A stretch of DNA of 64,000 nucleotides from JAGVPT01 sp964439265 (GTDB taxonomy: Bacteria > Bacteroidota > Ignavibacteria > UBA10030 > UBA8401): contig CAYTOA010000001.1 in NCBI GenBank assembly GCA_964439265.1, forward strand, positions 236,850 through 300,849, written 5' to 3'. The notes under the pieces were generated by a model that ran no database searches, was not told the origin of the DNA, and saw only the letters and a list, made by a program, of their open reading frames with translations. Below, piece by piece: positions 35,710 to 44,087 of this stretch; within the stretch, counting starts at the first letter, position 1, and each line of letters opens with the position of its first letter. Both the position numbers and the translations under genes were made by a program.

Positions 35710-36915
35710 CTACTTCACATTTTCAACAATCATTGAAATACCCTGACCTACGCCGATGCACATGGTCGCAAGCCCATAGCGTACACTTCGGCGGTGCAAC
35801 TCATGAACAAGCGTCGTCGCGATACGGGCGCCGCTGCATCCGAGCGGATGTCCTAATGCAATCGCCCCGCCGTTAACGTTGACAATATCTTGCGGAAACT
35901 TAAGTTCACGAATGACGGCAAGCGACTGTGCCGCGAAGGCTTCATTCAACTCAATTAATTCCAGGTCGCTTGTTTTCAGACTTGCTTTCTCTAATGCCAT
36001 GCGGGCTGCCGGAACGGGGCCGATCCCCATGTACCGGGGGTCGACTCCGGCAACGCCCGTCGATACAATTCTTGCAAGCGGATGCAATCCAAGCGACCTT
36101 GCTTTTCCTTCGGACGCGACCATCAAGCCAGCCGCGCCGTCGTTCAACGAAGATGAGTTGCCGGCTGTGACAGTTCCGTTCTCTCTGAACGCAGGTTTGA
36201 GTTTTGCCAGTTTCTCTGTTGAAGTGTCTTCACGCGGCCCTTCGTCCGCCGTAATCAAGATCTTCCCGCTTTTCATGACTGAATCAATGGAAACAATTTC
36301 TTTCGAAAATTCCGTCCTTGCCTCAACGGCCTTCCTATGGCTTTGGAGAGCAAATTCATCCTGATCAATTCTGCTCACCGAATGCTTTGCTGCCACGTTT
36401 TCGGCCGTTTCACTCATAGATTCAAGAGGAAACATTCTCTCCAATTTTGGATTGGGAAATCGCCACCCGAGTGCCGTATCGTAGGCAGTGAGATTTCCGA
36501 ACAACGCGCCGCCCGTAACATCTTTCTGAATCGCATACGGTGCACGGGTCATGCTTTCCGCACCTCCTGCGATGACGAGATCGTTCTCGCCGGACCAGAC
36601 GGCTCGCGCTGCTTGAATGATTGCTTCGAGAGAAGAACCGCACAAACGATTGATTGTCGTACCCGGAACCGAGAAAGGAAATCCTGCAAGCAATAGCGCC
36701 ATACGCGCAACATTCCGATTATCTTCTCCTGCCTGGTTGGCACATCCCCAAAAAACATCCTCGACGGAAGCAGGGTCGATTTTCGCTCGGTCGACGAGAG
36801 CGCGGAGAATGACTGCACTCATGTCGTCAACTCGGACAGCTTTGAGCACGCCGCCGTACTTACCGATGGGGGTACGGACCGCGTCGACGATCACCGTCTC
36901 GTGAATTCGCCTCAT
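35710..36915 (-). CDS. Acetyl-CoA acyltransferase (thiolase), PcaF/PaaJ-like
   Basis: Cleaves 3-ketoacyl-CoA with CoA to give acetyl-CoA. From the ATG at 36915 the 401-residue product opens with VDAVRTPIGKYGG. The nucleophile is Cys92 in NRLCGSSLEA, the base His is in GGAIALGHPLGCSGA and the second Cys is in MCIGVGQG. The phrase CANQAGEDNRNVARMALLLA followed by PGTTINRLCGS is especially close to 3-oxoadipyl-CoA thiolases of aromatic degradation, but general beta-oxidation thiolases share much of it. The frame extends to 36939 without support. Confidence 0.93.
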   Translation of the reverse strand: MRRIHETVIVDAVRTPIGKYGGVLKAVRVDDMSAVILRALVDRAKIDPASVEDVFWGCANQAGEDNRNVARMALLLAGFPFSVPGTTINRLCGSSLEAIIQAARAVWSGENDLVIAGGAESMTRAPYAIQKDVTGGALFGNLTAYDTALGWRFPNPKLERMFPLESMSETAENVAAKHSVSRIDQDEFALQSHRKAVEARTEFSKEIVSIDSVMKSGKILITADEGPREDTSTEKLAKLKPAFRENGTVTAGNSSSLNDGAAGLMVASEGKARSLGLHPLARIVSTGVAGVDPRYMGIGPVPAARMALEKASLKTSDLELIELNEAFAAQSLAVIRELKFPQDIVNVNGGAIALGHPLGCSGARIATTLVHELHRRSVRYGLATMCIGVGQGISMIVENVK

Positions 36916-36978
36916 TAGAATCCTACATAGTGAGAACAAAACTGCTTGTTTCTTCGATCGAGAAACACATCAAACGGA

Positions 36979-38139
36979 TCACGGCGCAAGACGCACATTT
37001 GGACTTAGCAGAACACCGACGCCATAAGCGATCGCAGCCGTCAGTAGACCGACCAGCGTCATTTCCAATCCGCTCCGCCACCAGCTGCGTCCTGTGACAA
37101 TTGTTTTCAACACACCCACGAGAAAATGCGCCAGCGTGCTGATGACAAGACTGAGAATAATCGCGGCCGTGCCGAAATAAAACATGAAAGGAATGACCGG
37201 AATAATTCCGCCGGCGGCAGTCGCTGCCGTTGCCGAAAACGCTTCTTTTACCGGATTTGGAAAGCTGGATGCTGAAAGCCCCAGCTCTTCGTGCGCCAAT
37301 GTCTTTAGAAATTGGTCAGGGTTCTGCGTGAGTCGCTCGGCCATCATGGCAGATTCTTCAGGTGTGAAGCCCTTCAATTGATAAAACAACTCGAGTTCCT
37401 GTTTTTCCTCCTCCGGGTTTTCTTCGATCTCTCTCCGTTCTTTGTCAAGTTCCGCTTCGTACACTTCGCGCTCCGACTTTCGCGCAAGATACGCACCAGA
37501 ACCCATTGAGAGAGCGCTCGCGAGCGTGCCGGCAACTCCGGCCACCCATACGACGTGGCTTCCGCCGGTGTAGCCTGCCATTCCGGTCACGATCCCGAAG
37601 ACGGCGCCGAGCCCGTCATTTGCGCCGTAGACAGCCTGCCCGATCCATCCCCCGGAGTGGCCAGCGTGCCATTTTTCCCGTTTGAATATCGCTTCGAGTT
37701 TCGCCTGCGGCTGATCGTTCTCCGTCATCGAATGGAGGATCTTTGCATGAACTTTTTCTTCTTTTTTGATCTCGTTCATGGCCGCGCTGTCGCTCTGATT
37801 GTTCGCGAGAGTCGCCTCCGCTTCGTAGCGTTCGGTGTCACGGTCCTCTTGCTCTTCGAGACGCTTTACGGCATTAGAGGTTCCGCTCCGGACGAGGAGC
37901 CATCGTCGCATTTTCTCAAATGAGGAATCGACTTGCTGCGGGGGAGCGGCGCCGAGTTCCTTCAAACGGGTTTCCCATTTCTTTGCATGCTGCTCTTCGG
38001 CCTCGGCGAGCTTGATGAGGATGGCTTTTTGCTTATCGTCCCGTTCTCTCGAGGCGAGCTCGCGGTAAGTTCTTGCGCCTGCTTTTTCTTTTTTCCAACT
38101 CGTTTGGAGAGATTGAATCAACTGCATGTTATCAGGCAT
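36979..38139 (-). CDS. Ferritin-like/VIT1 fusion (MbfA-type iron exporter)
   Basis: A 386-residue fusion. Residues about 8-150 form a rubrerythrin/ferritin-like four-helix domain with iron-ligand patterns (Glu18, Glu48/49 and His51 in EAEEQHAKKW; a second EEKVHAKIL). Residues about 160-386 form a VIT1/CCC1 transporter with GANDGLGAVFGIVTG, the metal-transfer helices rich in Glu (EEEKQELE) and three further membrane spans. Such proteins, known as MbfA in alphaproteobacteria, export iron and protect against iron and peroxide stress. The gene is single, 63 bp upstream of the thiolase gene. Confidence 0.92.
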   Translation of the reverse strand: MPDNMQLIQSLQTSWKKEKAGARTYRELASRERDDKQKAILIKLAEAEEQHAKKWETRLKELGAAPPQQVDSSFEKMRRWLLVRSGTSNAVKRLEEQEDRDTERYEAEATLANNQSDSAAMNEIKKEEKVHAKILHSMTENDQPQAKLEAIFKREKWHAGHSGGWIGQAVYGANDGLGAVFGIVTGMAGYTGGSHVVWVAGVAGTLASALSMGSGAYLARKSEREVYEAELDKERREIEENPEEEKQELELFYQLKGFTPEESAMMAERLTQNPDQFLKTLAHEELGLSASSFPNPVKEAFSATAATAAGGIIPVIPFMFYFGTAAIILSLVISTLAHFLVGVLKTIVTGRSWWRSGLEMTLVGLLTAAIAYGVGVLLSPNVRLAP

Positions 38140-38445
38140 AGGAAGGTCCTATCTTCGAAGGGTTGATGGCGTTCAATTTGTCAGAATCCCATGTTTGGGG
38201 ATTTTATTTGTCGAAGTGAGACAGGATTAACTGCCATTAAAAAAAGATACTGGAAAAAGGTTGAAAGGGCAAATTCAAGTTATGAAGCCTCGCGTGACCT
38301 TGGCGCCCTTCGTGTCCTTGGCGGTTAAAAGAAAAAAAGCGATGGCAAGGGAACGGATTGCCTTTATATGCTCCATGCTTGATTTTCAGCACGAAAGTAT
38401 TTATGATTGTGCATTACCATTTCGTTGTCCAACATTGGAGATTTG
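38140..38445. other. Divergent intergenic region upstream of thyA
   Basis: This region separates the MbfA-like gene from thyA. It holds a copy of the CCCTTCGTGTCCTTGGCGG word (about 38302-38323) seen also before aroQ, and a candidate promoter at its right end. No gene is apparent. Confidence 0.5.
38379..38407 (+). promoter_or_regulatory. Candidate promoter of thyA-folA
   Basis: TTGATT and TATGAT are separated by 17 bp and end 38 bp before the thyA start codon. The -10 hexamer matches the sigma70 consensus at five of six positions. Confidence 0.4.
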
Positions 38446-39258
38446 ATGAGAGAATATCTTGACCTCGTCGACCGGGTGTTATCGAAAGGTGTATTGAAGA
38501 AGAACCGAACCGGCGTCGACACGATTTCGTGTTTTGCAGAACATTACATCATCGACCTGAGCGAAGGGTACCCTTTGCTGACAACGAAGCGGATGCAGAC
38601 GAAATCTCTCTTTTACGAAGTCCTCTGGTATCTATCGGGCGAAGACCATATCCGCAACCTGCGGAAGCAGACGAAGATCTGGGATGCGTGGTCGGATGAA
38701 AACGGCAACCTCGAAACCGCGTACGGCCGCTACTGGCGCCGATTCCCAAGCGCACAAGTGAATACAGCCACGGGAAAGTATGAAGTAAAGGAAATCGACC
38801 AGATCGCCGAAGTGATTCATTTGCTGAAAACAAATCCGACCTCGCGCCGAATGGTTGTGAGCGCGTGGGAACCGGGGAATGCGTTGCACAGCAAGCTGCC
38901 GCCGTGCCACTACACGTTCGTGTTCAACGTCCAGGGAAATAAACTCAATTGTCATCTCACGCAGCGTTCGGGCGATATTGCCCTCGGCATTCCCTTTAAC
39001 ATCGCGGCGTATTCTCTCCTCACGCAGGCTGTCGCTCAGGAAGTGGGACTCGACGTCGGCTACTTCAGCCATACAATTGTCGACGCGCATATCTATGTCA
39101 ATCACATTGACGGACTGAAGGAACAGCTGAAGCGGACGCCGAAGCCCCGCCCAAAACTGATCATCGCCAAGAAGCCTTTCGACCAGCTGCAGTACGAAGA
39201 TTTCTCGCTCGTCGGATATGAATGCGACGAACCGATCAAGTTCGAAGTTGCCGTATAG
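38446..39258 (+). CDS. thyA: Thymidylate synthase
   Basis: Methylates dUMP to dTMP using methylenetetrahydrofolate. The 270-residue product has FYEVLWYLSGEDHIRNL, TAYGRYWRRF, the nucleophile Cys154 in LPPCHYTFVF and RSGDIALGIPFNIAAYSLL, which forms the nucleotide and folate sites. The start at 38446 is set by GGAG at 38437-38440, five bases upstream; the longer frame from 38407 has no support. folA follows after 32 bp, the classical pairing in which dihydrofolate made by ThyA is recycled by the next gene product. Confidence 0.97.
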   Translation: MREYLDLVDRVLSKGVLKKNRTGVDTISCFAEHYIIDLSEGYPLLTTKRMQTKSLFYEVLWYLSGEDHIRNLRKQTKIWDAWSDENGNLETAYGRYWRRFPSAQVNTATGKYEVKEIDQIAEVIHLLKTNPTSRRMVVSAWEPGNALHSKLPPCHYTFVFNVQGNKLNCHLTQRSGDIALGIPFNIAAYSLLTQAVAQEVGLDVGYFSHTIVDAHIYVNHIDGLKEQLKRTPKPRPKLIIAKKPFDQLQYEDFSLVGYECDEPIKFEVAV

Positions 39259-39290
39259 CCGCATCATTTTTCCTTACGGGTTAATATCCG

Positions 39291-39755
39291 ATGAAACTCA
39301 TCATCATTGCCGCTTTGAATAGAAAACGGGTCATCGGCAGCAAAGGAAAACTTCCCTGGCACATTTCGGAGGATCTGAAGCGTTTCAAGCGCCTTACGGT
39401 TGGTCACACGGTGTTGATGGGGAGAAAAACGTATGAGTCGATGGGGAAGCCGCTCCCTGACCGACGCAACGTTGTCCTTTCGTCAAAAAATATCGCGGGT
39501 CTCGAAACTTATTCGTCCATCGATGCGGCGCTGGAGGCGCTTAAAGCGCAGGACAAGGTCTTCGTTATCGGAGGGGGGAAAATATTCGACCAGTTCTTAG
39601 ACCGGGCCGATGAGCTCCATCTCACCCTCGTCGATATCGATACCGACGGCGACGCATATTTCCCTCCTTACGGGCATCTTATCGGAACACGTTTCGTGCT
39701 TGTGAACGAAGAGAAACATGAGGGCTATACCTTCCAGGATTACAAAGCTAAATAA
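39291..39755 (+). CDS. folA: Dihydrofolate reductase
   Basis: Reduces dihydrofolate to tetrahydrofolate with NADPH. The 154-residue protein shows KGKLPWHISEDLKRFK (active-site loop and folate contact), VLMGRKTYESMG and the NADPH-site FVIGGGKIFDQFL. It follows thyA by 32 bp and is surely in the same transcript. Length and motifs are normal for the chromosomal enzyme. Confidence 0.96.
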   Translation: MKLIIIAALNRKRVIGSKGKLPWHISEDLKRFKRLTVGHTVLMGRKTYESMGKPLPDRRNVVLSSKNIAGLETYSSIDAALEALKAQDKVFVIGGGKIFDQFLDRADELHLTLVDIDTDGDAYFPPYGHLIGTRFVLVNEEKHEGYTFQDYKAK

Positions 39756-39905
39756 AATCCGTGACAAAAGATTCATGGCAGAAGTGTTTGCCTCCGCGAC
39801 GTCGAAATGTCGGATAATTATTCAAAAAAATTTCTTGCACCTTAGCGGCTATGCGAGAGAAAATTTTTTGATGTTTGTACTCAAGAGCAATTCTCAAGTG
39901 ATCGT

Positions 39906-41261
39906 ATGAAAGATATTCTTCGCTCCGGTTCAGACCGTGCGATAAAATACCTTGAAGGGCTGGACAGCCGCGGAGTGCGGCCCGATCCCGCCGCCGTTCA
40001 TCGGCTGAAAGAACTCGATATTCCGTACCCTGAAAAACCGGTCGATCCCTCGGCAATTCTACAAATGCTGGACGAGCTTGGTTCTCCCGCAACCATGGCT
40101 ATGGCGGGACGAAGGTTCTTCGGTTTCGTTATCGGCGGGTCGATTCCCGTTTCGCTGGCCGCGAACTGGATCGCGGGCGCGTGGGATCAGAACAGCGCAC
40201 TCTATCAAGTGACTCCGGCGACGGCACATATCGAACAAGTCGCCTTGCAGTGGCTTATCGAACTATTCGGACTTCCTCCGACGAGCGACGGCGCATTTGT
40301 TACGGGTGCAACGATCGCCAATTTCACAGCGCTTGCCGCAGCACGGCATGCGGTTCTTGAACATGAAGGGTGGAATGTCGAAGCCGATGGATTAATCGGA
40401 TCTCCGCCGATCACCGTCATTGTCGGCGAAGAAGTACACCCTTCGTTGATCAAGTCGCTTGGACTGTTGGGATTGGGCCGCAGCAGAGTACAGAAGGTTC
40501 CGGTCGATGGTCAGGGAAGAATGCGTTCCACTTTGATTCCTGCGATCAAAGGACCGACGATCGTTTGTGCGCAGGCAGGGAACGTGAACACTGGCTCATT
40601 CGACCCGCTGGATGAAATTTGTCGGCACGCTCACGAGGCCGGCGCATGGGTTCACATCGATGGTGCCTTTGGACTATGGGCCGCCGTTGCACCAACGAGA
40701 AAGTTTCTGATCAAAGGGATGACGGACGGAGATTCCTGGGCAACCGATGCTCACAAATGGCTGAACGTTCCCTACGATTGCGGCCTTGCGTTCGTTCGAG
40801 ACCGCGAAGCGCTGCGGGCCGCAATGGCCATCACCGCTGAATACCTTCCGACAGAGACTGAATTTCGAAATCCGTCTGATTATGCGCCAGAGTTGTCGCG
40901 GCGCGCGCGGGGAGTCGAAGTTTGGGCGGCGCTCATGTCGCTCGGCCGCTCGGGTCTCGAGGAAATGATAGAACGATCGTGCCGACAGGCGCGAAGGTTT
41001 GCGGAAGGATTGACTAAAGCCGGTTATCGGATTTTGAACGATGTGGTTTTGAACCAGGTCCTTGTTTCTTTTGGGGATGCTGAAACGACAACCCGTGTGA
41101 TCGAAGAAATTCAAACGGATGGTACATGCTGGTGCGGTGGGACGGTGTGGCAGGGGAAAACGGCAATGCGCATCAGCGTCTCATCGTGGGCGACAACGGA
41201 TGACGACGTCGAGAAAAGTTTGAAGGCGATGATCCGGTGTGCAAAGAAATGTGTTGGATAA
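39906..41261 (+). CDS. PLP-dependent group II decarboxylase family protein
   Basis: A soluble 451-residue fold-type I pyridoxal-phosphate enzyme of the group II amino-acid decarboxylase family. The PLP lysine is Lys284 in TDAHKWLNVPYDCG, with Asp252 in HIDGAFGLW and the ring-stacking His178 in EVHPSLIKS; ATIANFTALAAARHAVL holds the phosphate-binding segment. The substrate could be an aromatic amino acid, glutamate or aspartate, and some family members are aldehyde synthases; sequence alone does not decide. It is a single gene, separated from folA by 150 bp and convergent with the flavoprotein gene. Confidence 0.88.
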   Translation: MKDILRSGSDRAIKYLEGLDSRGVRPDPAAVHRLKELDIPYPEKPVDPSAILQMLDELGSPATMAMAGRRFFGFVIGGSIPVSLAANWIAGAWDQNSALYQVTPATAHIEQVALQWLIELFGLPPTSDGAFVTGATIANFTALAAARHAVLEHEGWNVEADGLIGSPPITVIVGEEVHPSLIKSLGLLGLGRSRVQKVPVDGQGRMRSTLIPAIKGPTIVCAQAGNVNTGSFDPLDEICRHAHEAGAWVHIDGAFGLWAAVAPTRKFLIKGMTDGDSWATDAHKWLNVPYDCGLAFVRDREALRAAMAITAEYLPTETEFRNPSDYAPELSRRARGVEVWAALMSLGRSGLEEMIERSCRQARRFAEGLTKAGYRILNDVVLNQVLVSFGDAETTTRVIEEIQTDGTCWCGGTVWQGKTAMRISVSSWATTDDDVEKSLKAMIRCAKKCVG

Positions 41262-41263
41262 TA

Positions 41264-41307
41264 CCTAAAGGCTAACAGCTAAAAGCTATTAGCTGTTAGC
41301 CTTTAGG
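41264..41307. terminator. Perfect 18-bp inverted repeat between convergent genes
   Basis: CCTAAAGGCTAACAGCTA (41264-41281) and its exact reverse complement (41290-41307) flank an 8-base loop. It fills the space between the stop codons of the decarboxylase and the flavoprotein genes, so a bidirectional terminator role is likely, although neither side has a T-run. The sequence is built from CTAACAGCTAAAAGCT-like words. Confidence 0.65.
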
Positions 41308-42576
41308 TTAGCAACTGGCTTTAGATTCTTCTGCCGCTGCTTCGCCTGCAACGAAACCCGTAGAGAACGCGGCCTGCAAATTGTATCCTCCGATCGGTCC
41401 TGCCACATCGAGAGCCTCGCCGCAAATATATAAGCCTTTCAAGATCTTTGACCTCATCGTTTTCGGTTCGATCTCGCGAAGGTCGACTCCTCCGGCGGTT
41501 ACCTCACCTCGTTCAAGAGGGATTTCCTTCACGATGCCGAGATTCCAATCTTTCAGAGTTCGAACGATCGCGCTTCGTTCCTCTTTTTTAAGTTGGTGGC
41601 ATTTCTTCGAGGCATCGACGCCGGCGGATTTCAGAATGTAGATTGCCAGCCGCTGTGGCACAAACAACTCAACCAGCGTTTCCGTTTTTCTTCCTCCGTT
41701 TGCGACAATCTCCGCACGCAGATGTTCCTGAAGTTCAGCTTCGATTTCGTCGGGCACGGCATCAACCGAAATATCGACGTGTGGATTTTCTTCCAAAGCA
41801 ATAAACGCATCACGGCTCATTTCAAGAGTTGCCGGTCCGGAAATTCCTTCGTGAGTGAGAAGCAAGTCGCCGCGAGCCTCAGCCGTAAGTTTGCCTCCAA
41901 CTTTTGCTTTCAGAATGCAATCTCGGATCGATATTCCTTGCCATTCAGGCGGGGGAGTCGGCTGCAAGAGGATTGGCGCCAATGAGGGGCGAAGTGGAAC
42001 TACCGTGTGACCAAGTTCTTCTAGCCAGGGAAATGCATCTCCCGACGTCCCTGTTCTGGGGTAGGATGCTCCCCCTGTGGCAAGAATGATGTGGCGTGCC
42101 TGAATTATGCCATCTGGGACTCTCACACCACAGACGCCCTCATTGTCCCTCAGTATTTTTTCTACTGGAGTCGAAAGTCGGATCTCGACTTGTTCATGTT
42201 CCATCATTCTTCGCATAACGTGGACAACGTCGCCGGCTTTTCCGCTTGTTGGAAAAATCCGTCTGTTCTCCCGCTCGTACGTTTCAACTCCGAATTGATT
42301 GATCTGAGAAATGATGTCGCGGTTAGTGAAGCGGTAAAGGGAGTGTTTCAGGAATTTCGATTCATTCGGCTTGAATTGCCCGCACAGGTCTTCGATCTCT
42401 CCGCCGTGAGTAATGTTGCATTTGCCTCCGCCGGAGATTAGAAGCTTGATTCCGAGCTTAGGATTTTTCTCGAGGAGGATCACCTTCGCTCCGAGTGATC
42501 CCGCGCGCCATGCGGCGATCATTCCTGCTGCGCCGCCGCCGATAACCACGAGGGGGAGTGTTTGGTTACGATGCAT
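41308..42576 (-). CDS. BaiN/HI0933-family FAD-dependent flavoprotein
   Basis: A 422-residue cytoplasmic flavoprotein. The FAD motif is VVIGGGAAGMIAAWRAG, followed by the family hallmark LLISGGGKCNITH, the central ATGGASYPRTGTSGDAF and the C-terminal GEALDVAGPIGGYNLQAAF. The family includes BaiN, which has been reported to act on bile-acid double bonds, but most members have no proven substrate. Its stop codon directly abuts the 18-bp inverted repeat. Upstream is a repeat-rich spacer with an assembly gap, so its promoter cannot be judged. Confidence 0.92.
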   Translation of the reverse strand: MHRNQTLPLVVIGGGAAGMIAAWRAGSLGAKVILLEKNPKLGIKLLISGGGKCNITHGGEIEDLCGQFKPNESKFLKHSLYRFTNRDIISQINQFGVETYERENRRIFPTSGKAGDVVHVMRRMMEHEQVEIRLSTPVEKILRDNEGVCGVRVPDGIIQARHIILATGGASYPRTGTSGDAFPWLEELGHTVVPLRPSLAPILLQPTPPPEWQGISIRDCILKAKVGGKLTAEARGDLLLTHEGISGPATLEMSRDAFIALEENPHVDISVDAVPDEIEAELQEHLRAEIVANGGRKTETLVELFVPQRLAIYILKSAGVDASKKCHQLKKEERSAIVRTLKDWNLGIVKEIPLERGEVTAGGVDLREIEPKTMRSKILKGLYICGEALDVAGPIGGYNLQAAFSTGFVAGEAAAEESKASC

Positions 42577-42602
42577 TGGATAAGATAAGTAATTTTAGAG
42601 AG

Positions 42603-42976
42603 TGTTCCCAAATTCCAATTGGCAACAGTTTTGACGAAGCAGAGCTTCTTTGCCGTAACGTTCCCAACGGGACGTTGGAAACGAGATGATCTCGTTGAGA
42701 TCTCGATCCCATATTCTGTTTGGGAACANNNNNNNNNNNNNNNNNNNNNNNNNNNNNNNNNNNNNNNNNNNNNNNNNNNNNNNNNNNNNNNNNNNNNNNN
42801 NNNNNNNNNNNNNNNNNNNNNNNNNNNNGTTGGAAACGAGATGATCTCGTTGAGATCTCGATCCCATATTCTGTTTGGGAACAGATATATCGAAGCAGAG
42901 CTTCTTTGTCGTAACGTTCCCAACGGGACGTTGGGAACGAGATGAATAACATTCCCAACGGGAGCTTGGGAATGAG
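42603..42976. repeat. GTTCCCAA palindromic repeat cluster
   Basis: Three hairpins are seen: near 42658 and 42915 (GTTCCCAACG paired with CGTTGGRAAC around GGA) and near 42951 (ATTCCCAA paired with TTGGGAAT). The first two are preceded by the same CGAAGCAGAGCTTCTTTG block, which is itself a small hairpin, so a unit of roughly 100 bp or more is repeated. The copy number is uncertain because the assembly breaks inside the cluster. It resembles REP-like elements mobilised by IS200-type transposases, which is inference. Confidence 0.7.
42729..42828. other. Assembly gap of 100 Ns within the repeat cluster
   Basis: Identical 55-base sequences flank the gap at 42674-42728 and 42829-42883. As at the other two gaps this suggests overlapping contig ends, but here the flanks are repeat sequence, so extra repeat units could truly be missing. 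Confidence 0.75.
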
Positions 42977-43231
42977 ATGCAACTCGTTCTTTTACCGATG
43001 GGATGGCCTCGCCAGATGCGTGGAGCGAGAATACTGCGCCACTCACTCGAAACGCATAAGCTTTTCTGCGATCCATACCATCAAACAGTATATGTTCAAC
43101 CTCTGCGGAGGGTCTTGCCCCGCAAAATAGCCCATTATTCTCCGTTTTTCATTGACTTTTTTTCGTTAAAAGGTTAACTTATTCTCTAGCGTTGCCGTGA
43201 TTTCCCGCTATCCATATCGAGGAGTTAAAGG

Positions 43232-44074
43232 TTGAACAAGGGTCCCGTTCATGCAACAGGTCAGGACAAGAAACTGCAAGAGCAATTACGCCATGGCGGA
43301 GAAATCCCGCAGCACATTGCCATTATTATGGACGGCAACGGCCGGTGGGCGCAGAAGCGTTCGCTTCCGCGCGTGGCAGGGCATCACGAGGGAGTAAATT
43401 CGGTCCGGGATATTGTCGAAGTATGCGGACAGCTTGGAATAAAACACCTCACGTTGTATGCATTTTCGACCGAAAACTGGAAACGCCCGAAGGACGAAGT
43501 GTCGATGCTCATGCGGCTTCTGCTGAAGGCGCTCCGCGACGAACGCGACCGGCTCCACGGTAACAATGTCCATTTAGAGAGCATCGGCGACATTTCCGCG
43601 CTTCCCCACGACGTGCAGGATGAATTGCTCGACGCGATGGAACTTATGAAGCACAACACGGGTCTAACGCTAGTACTCGCGTTGAGCTACAGCGGGCGCT
43701 GGGATATCACGAATGCGGTGAAAAAGATCGTGACCGACGCCGGCCATGGAAAGATCAAACCCGACCACATCAACGACGCACTCATTTCACAGTATCTTTC
43801 TACAAAAGACATTCCCGACCCCGACCTCTTGATCCGTACAAGCGGTGAGCTCCGTATCAGCAATTTCCTGCTCTGGCAGCTTGCGTACTCGGAGATGTAC
43901 ATCACCGACCTCTGCTGGCCTGAATTCCGACGACTTTCGCTGTACGAAGCGATCGCATCGTTTCAGGGGCGCGAACGCCGCTACGGCATGGTGAGCGCTC
44001 AGGTGAAATCAAAAAGGAAAGACACGGCAACAACATATGTCGAAAAGTTTCTCAAAAGCGTTACAGGTAATTAA
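43232..44074 (+). CDS. uppS: Isoprenyl transferase (undecaprenyl diphosphate synthase)
   Basis: Extends farnesyl diphosphate to the C55 lipid carrier used for peptidoglycan and O-antigen. The 280-residue protein has the catalytic Asp34 in IAIIMDGNGRWAQKR, the YAFSTENWKRP block and IRTSGELRISNFLLWQLAYSE. The start is TTG at 43232, supported by GAGGAG at 43219-43224 seven bases upstream; about 25 residues precede the usual start. It leads the envelope cluster and its stop codon is followed almost at once by bamA. Confidence 0.95.
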   Translation: MNKGPVHATGQDKKLQEQLRHGGEIPQHIAIIMDGNGRWAQKRSLPRVAGHHEGVNSVRDIVEVCGQLGIKHLTLYAFSTENWKRPKDEVSMLMRLLLKALRDERDRLHGNNVHLESIGDISALPHDVQDELLDAMELMKHNTGLTLVLALSYSGRWDITNAVKKIVTDAGHGKIKPDHINDALISQYLSTKDIPDPDLLIRTSGELRISNFLLWQLAYSEMYITDLCWPEFRRLSLYEAIASFQGRERRYGMVSAQVKSKRKDTATTYVEKFLKSVTGN

Positions 44075-44087
44075 TGTGAAGAGCTTC

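Larger units (their letters stand above)
42577..43231. other. Repeat-rich divergent intergenic region with assembly gap
   Basis: Between the flavoprotein gene and uppS. It contains the GTTCCCAA palindrome cluster and a 100-N gap. Near 43152 a TTGACT is followed after 17 bp only by a weak -10, so the uppS promoter is not certain. Open frames across the Ns are not real. Confidence 0.6.

Noticed and set aside
42595..43076. Open frames crossing the 100-N gap near 42.7 kb
   Set aside because: They depend on unknown bases and on palindromic repeat sequence; none resembles a protein.
43152..43180. Promoter for uppS at TTGACT
   Set aside because: The -35 is good, but the hexamer at 17-bp spacing matches the -10 consensus at only three of six positions.
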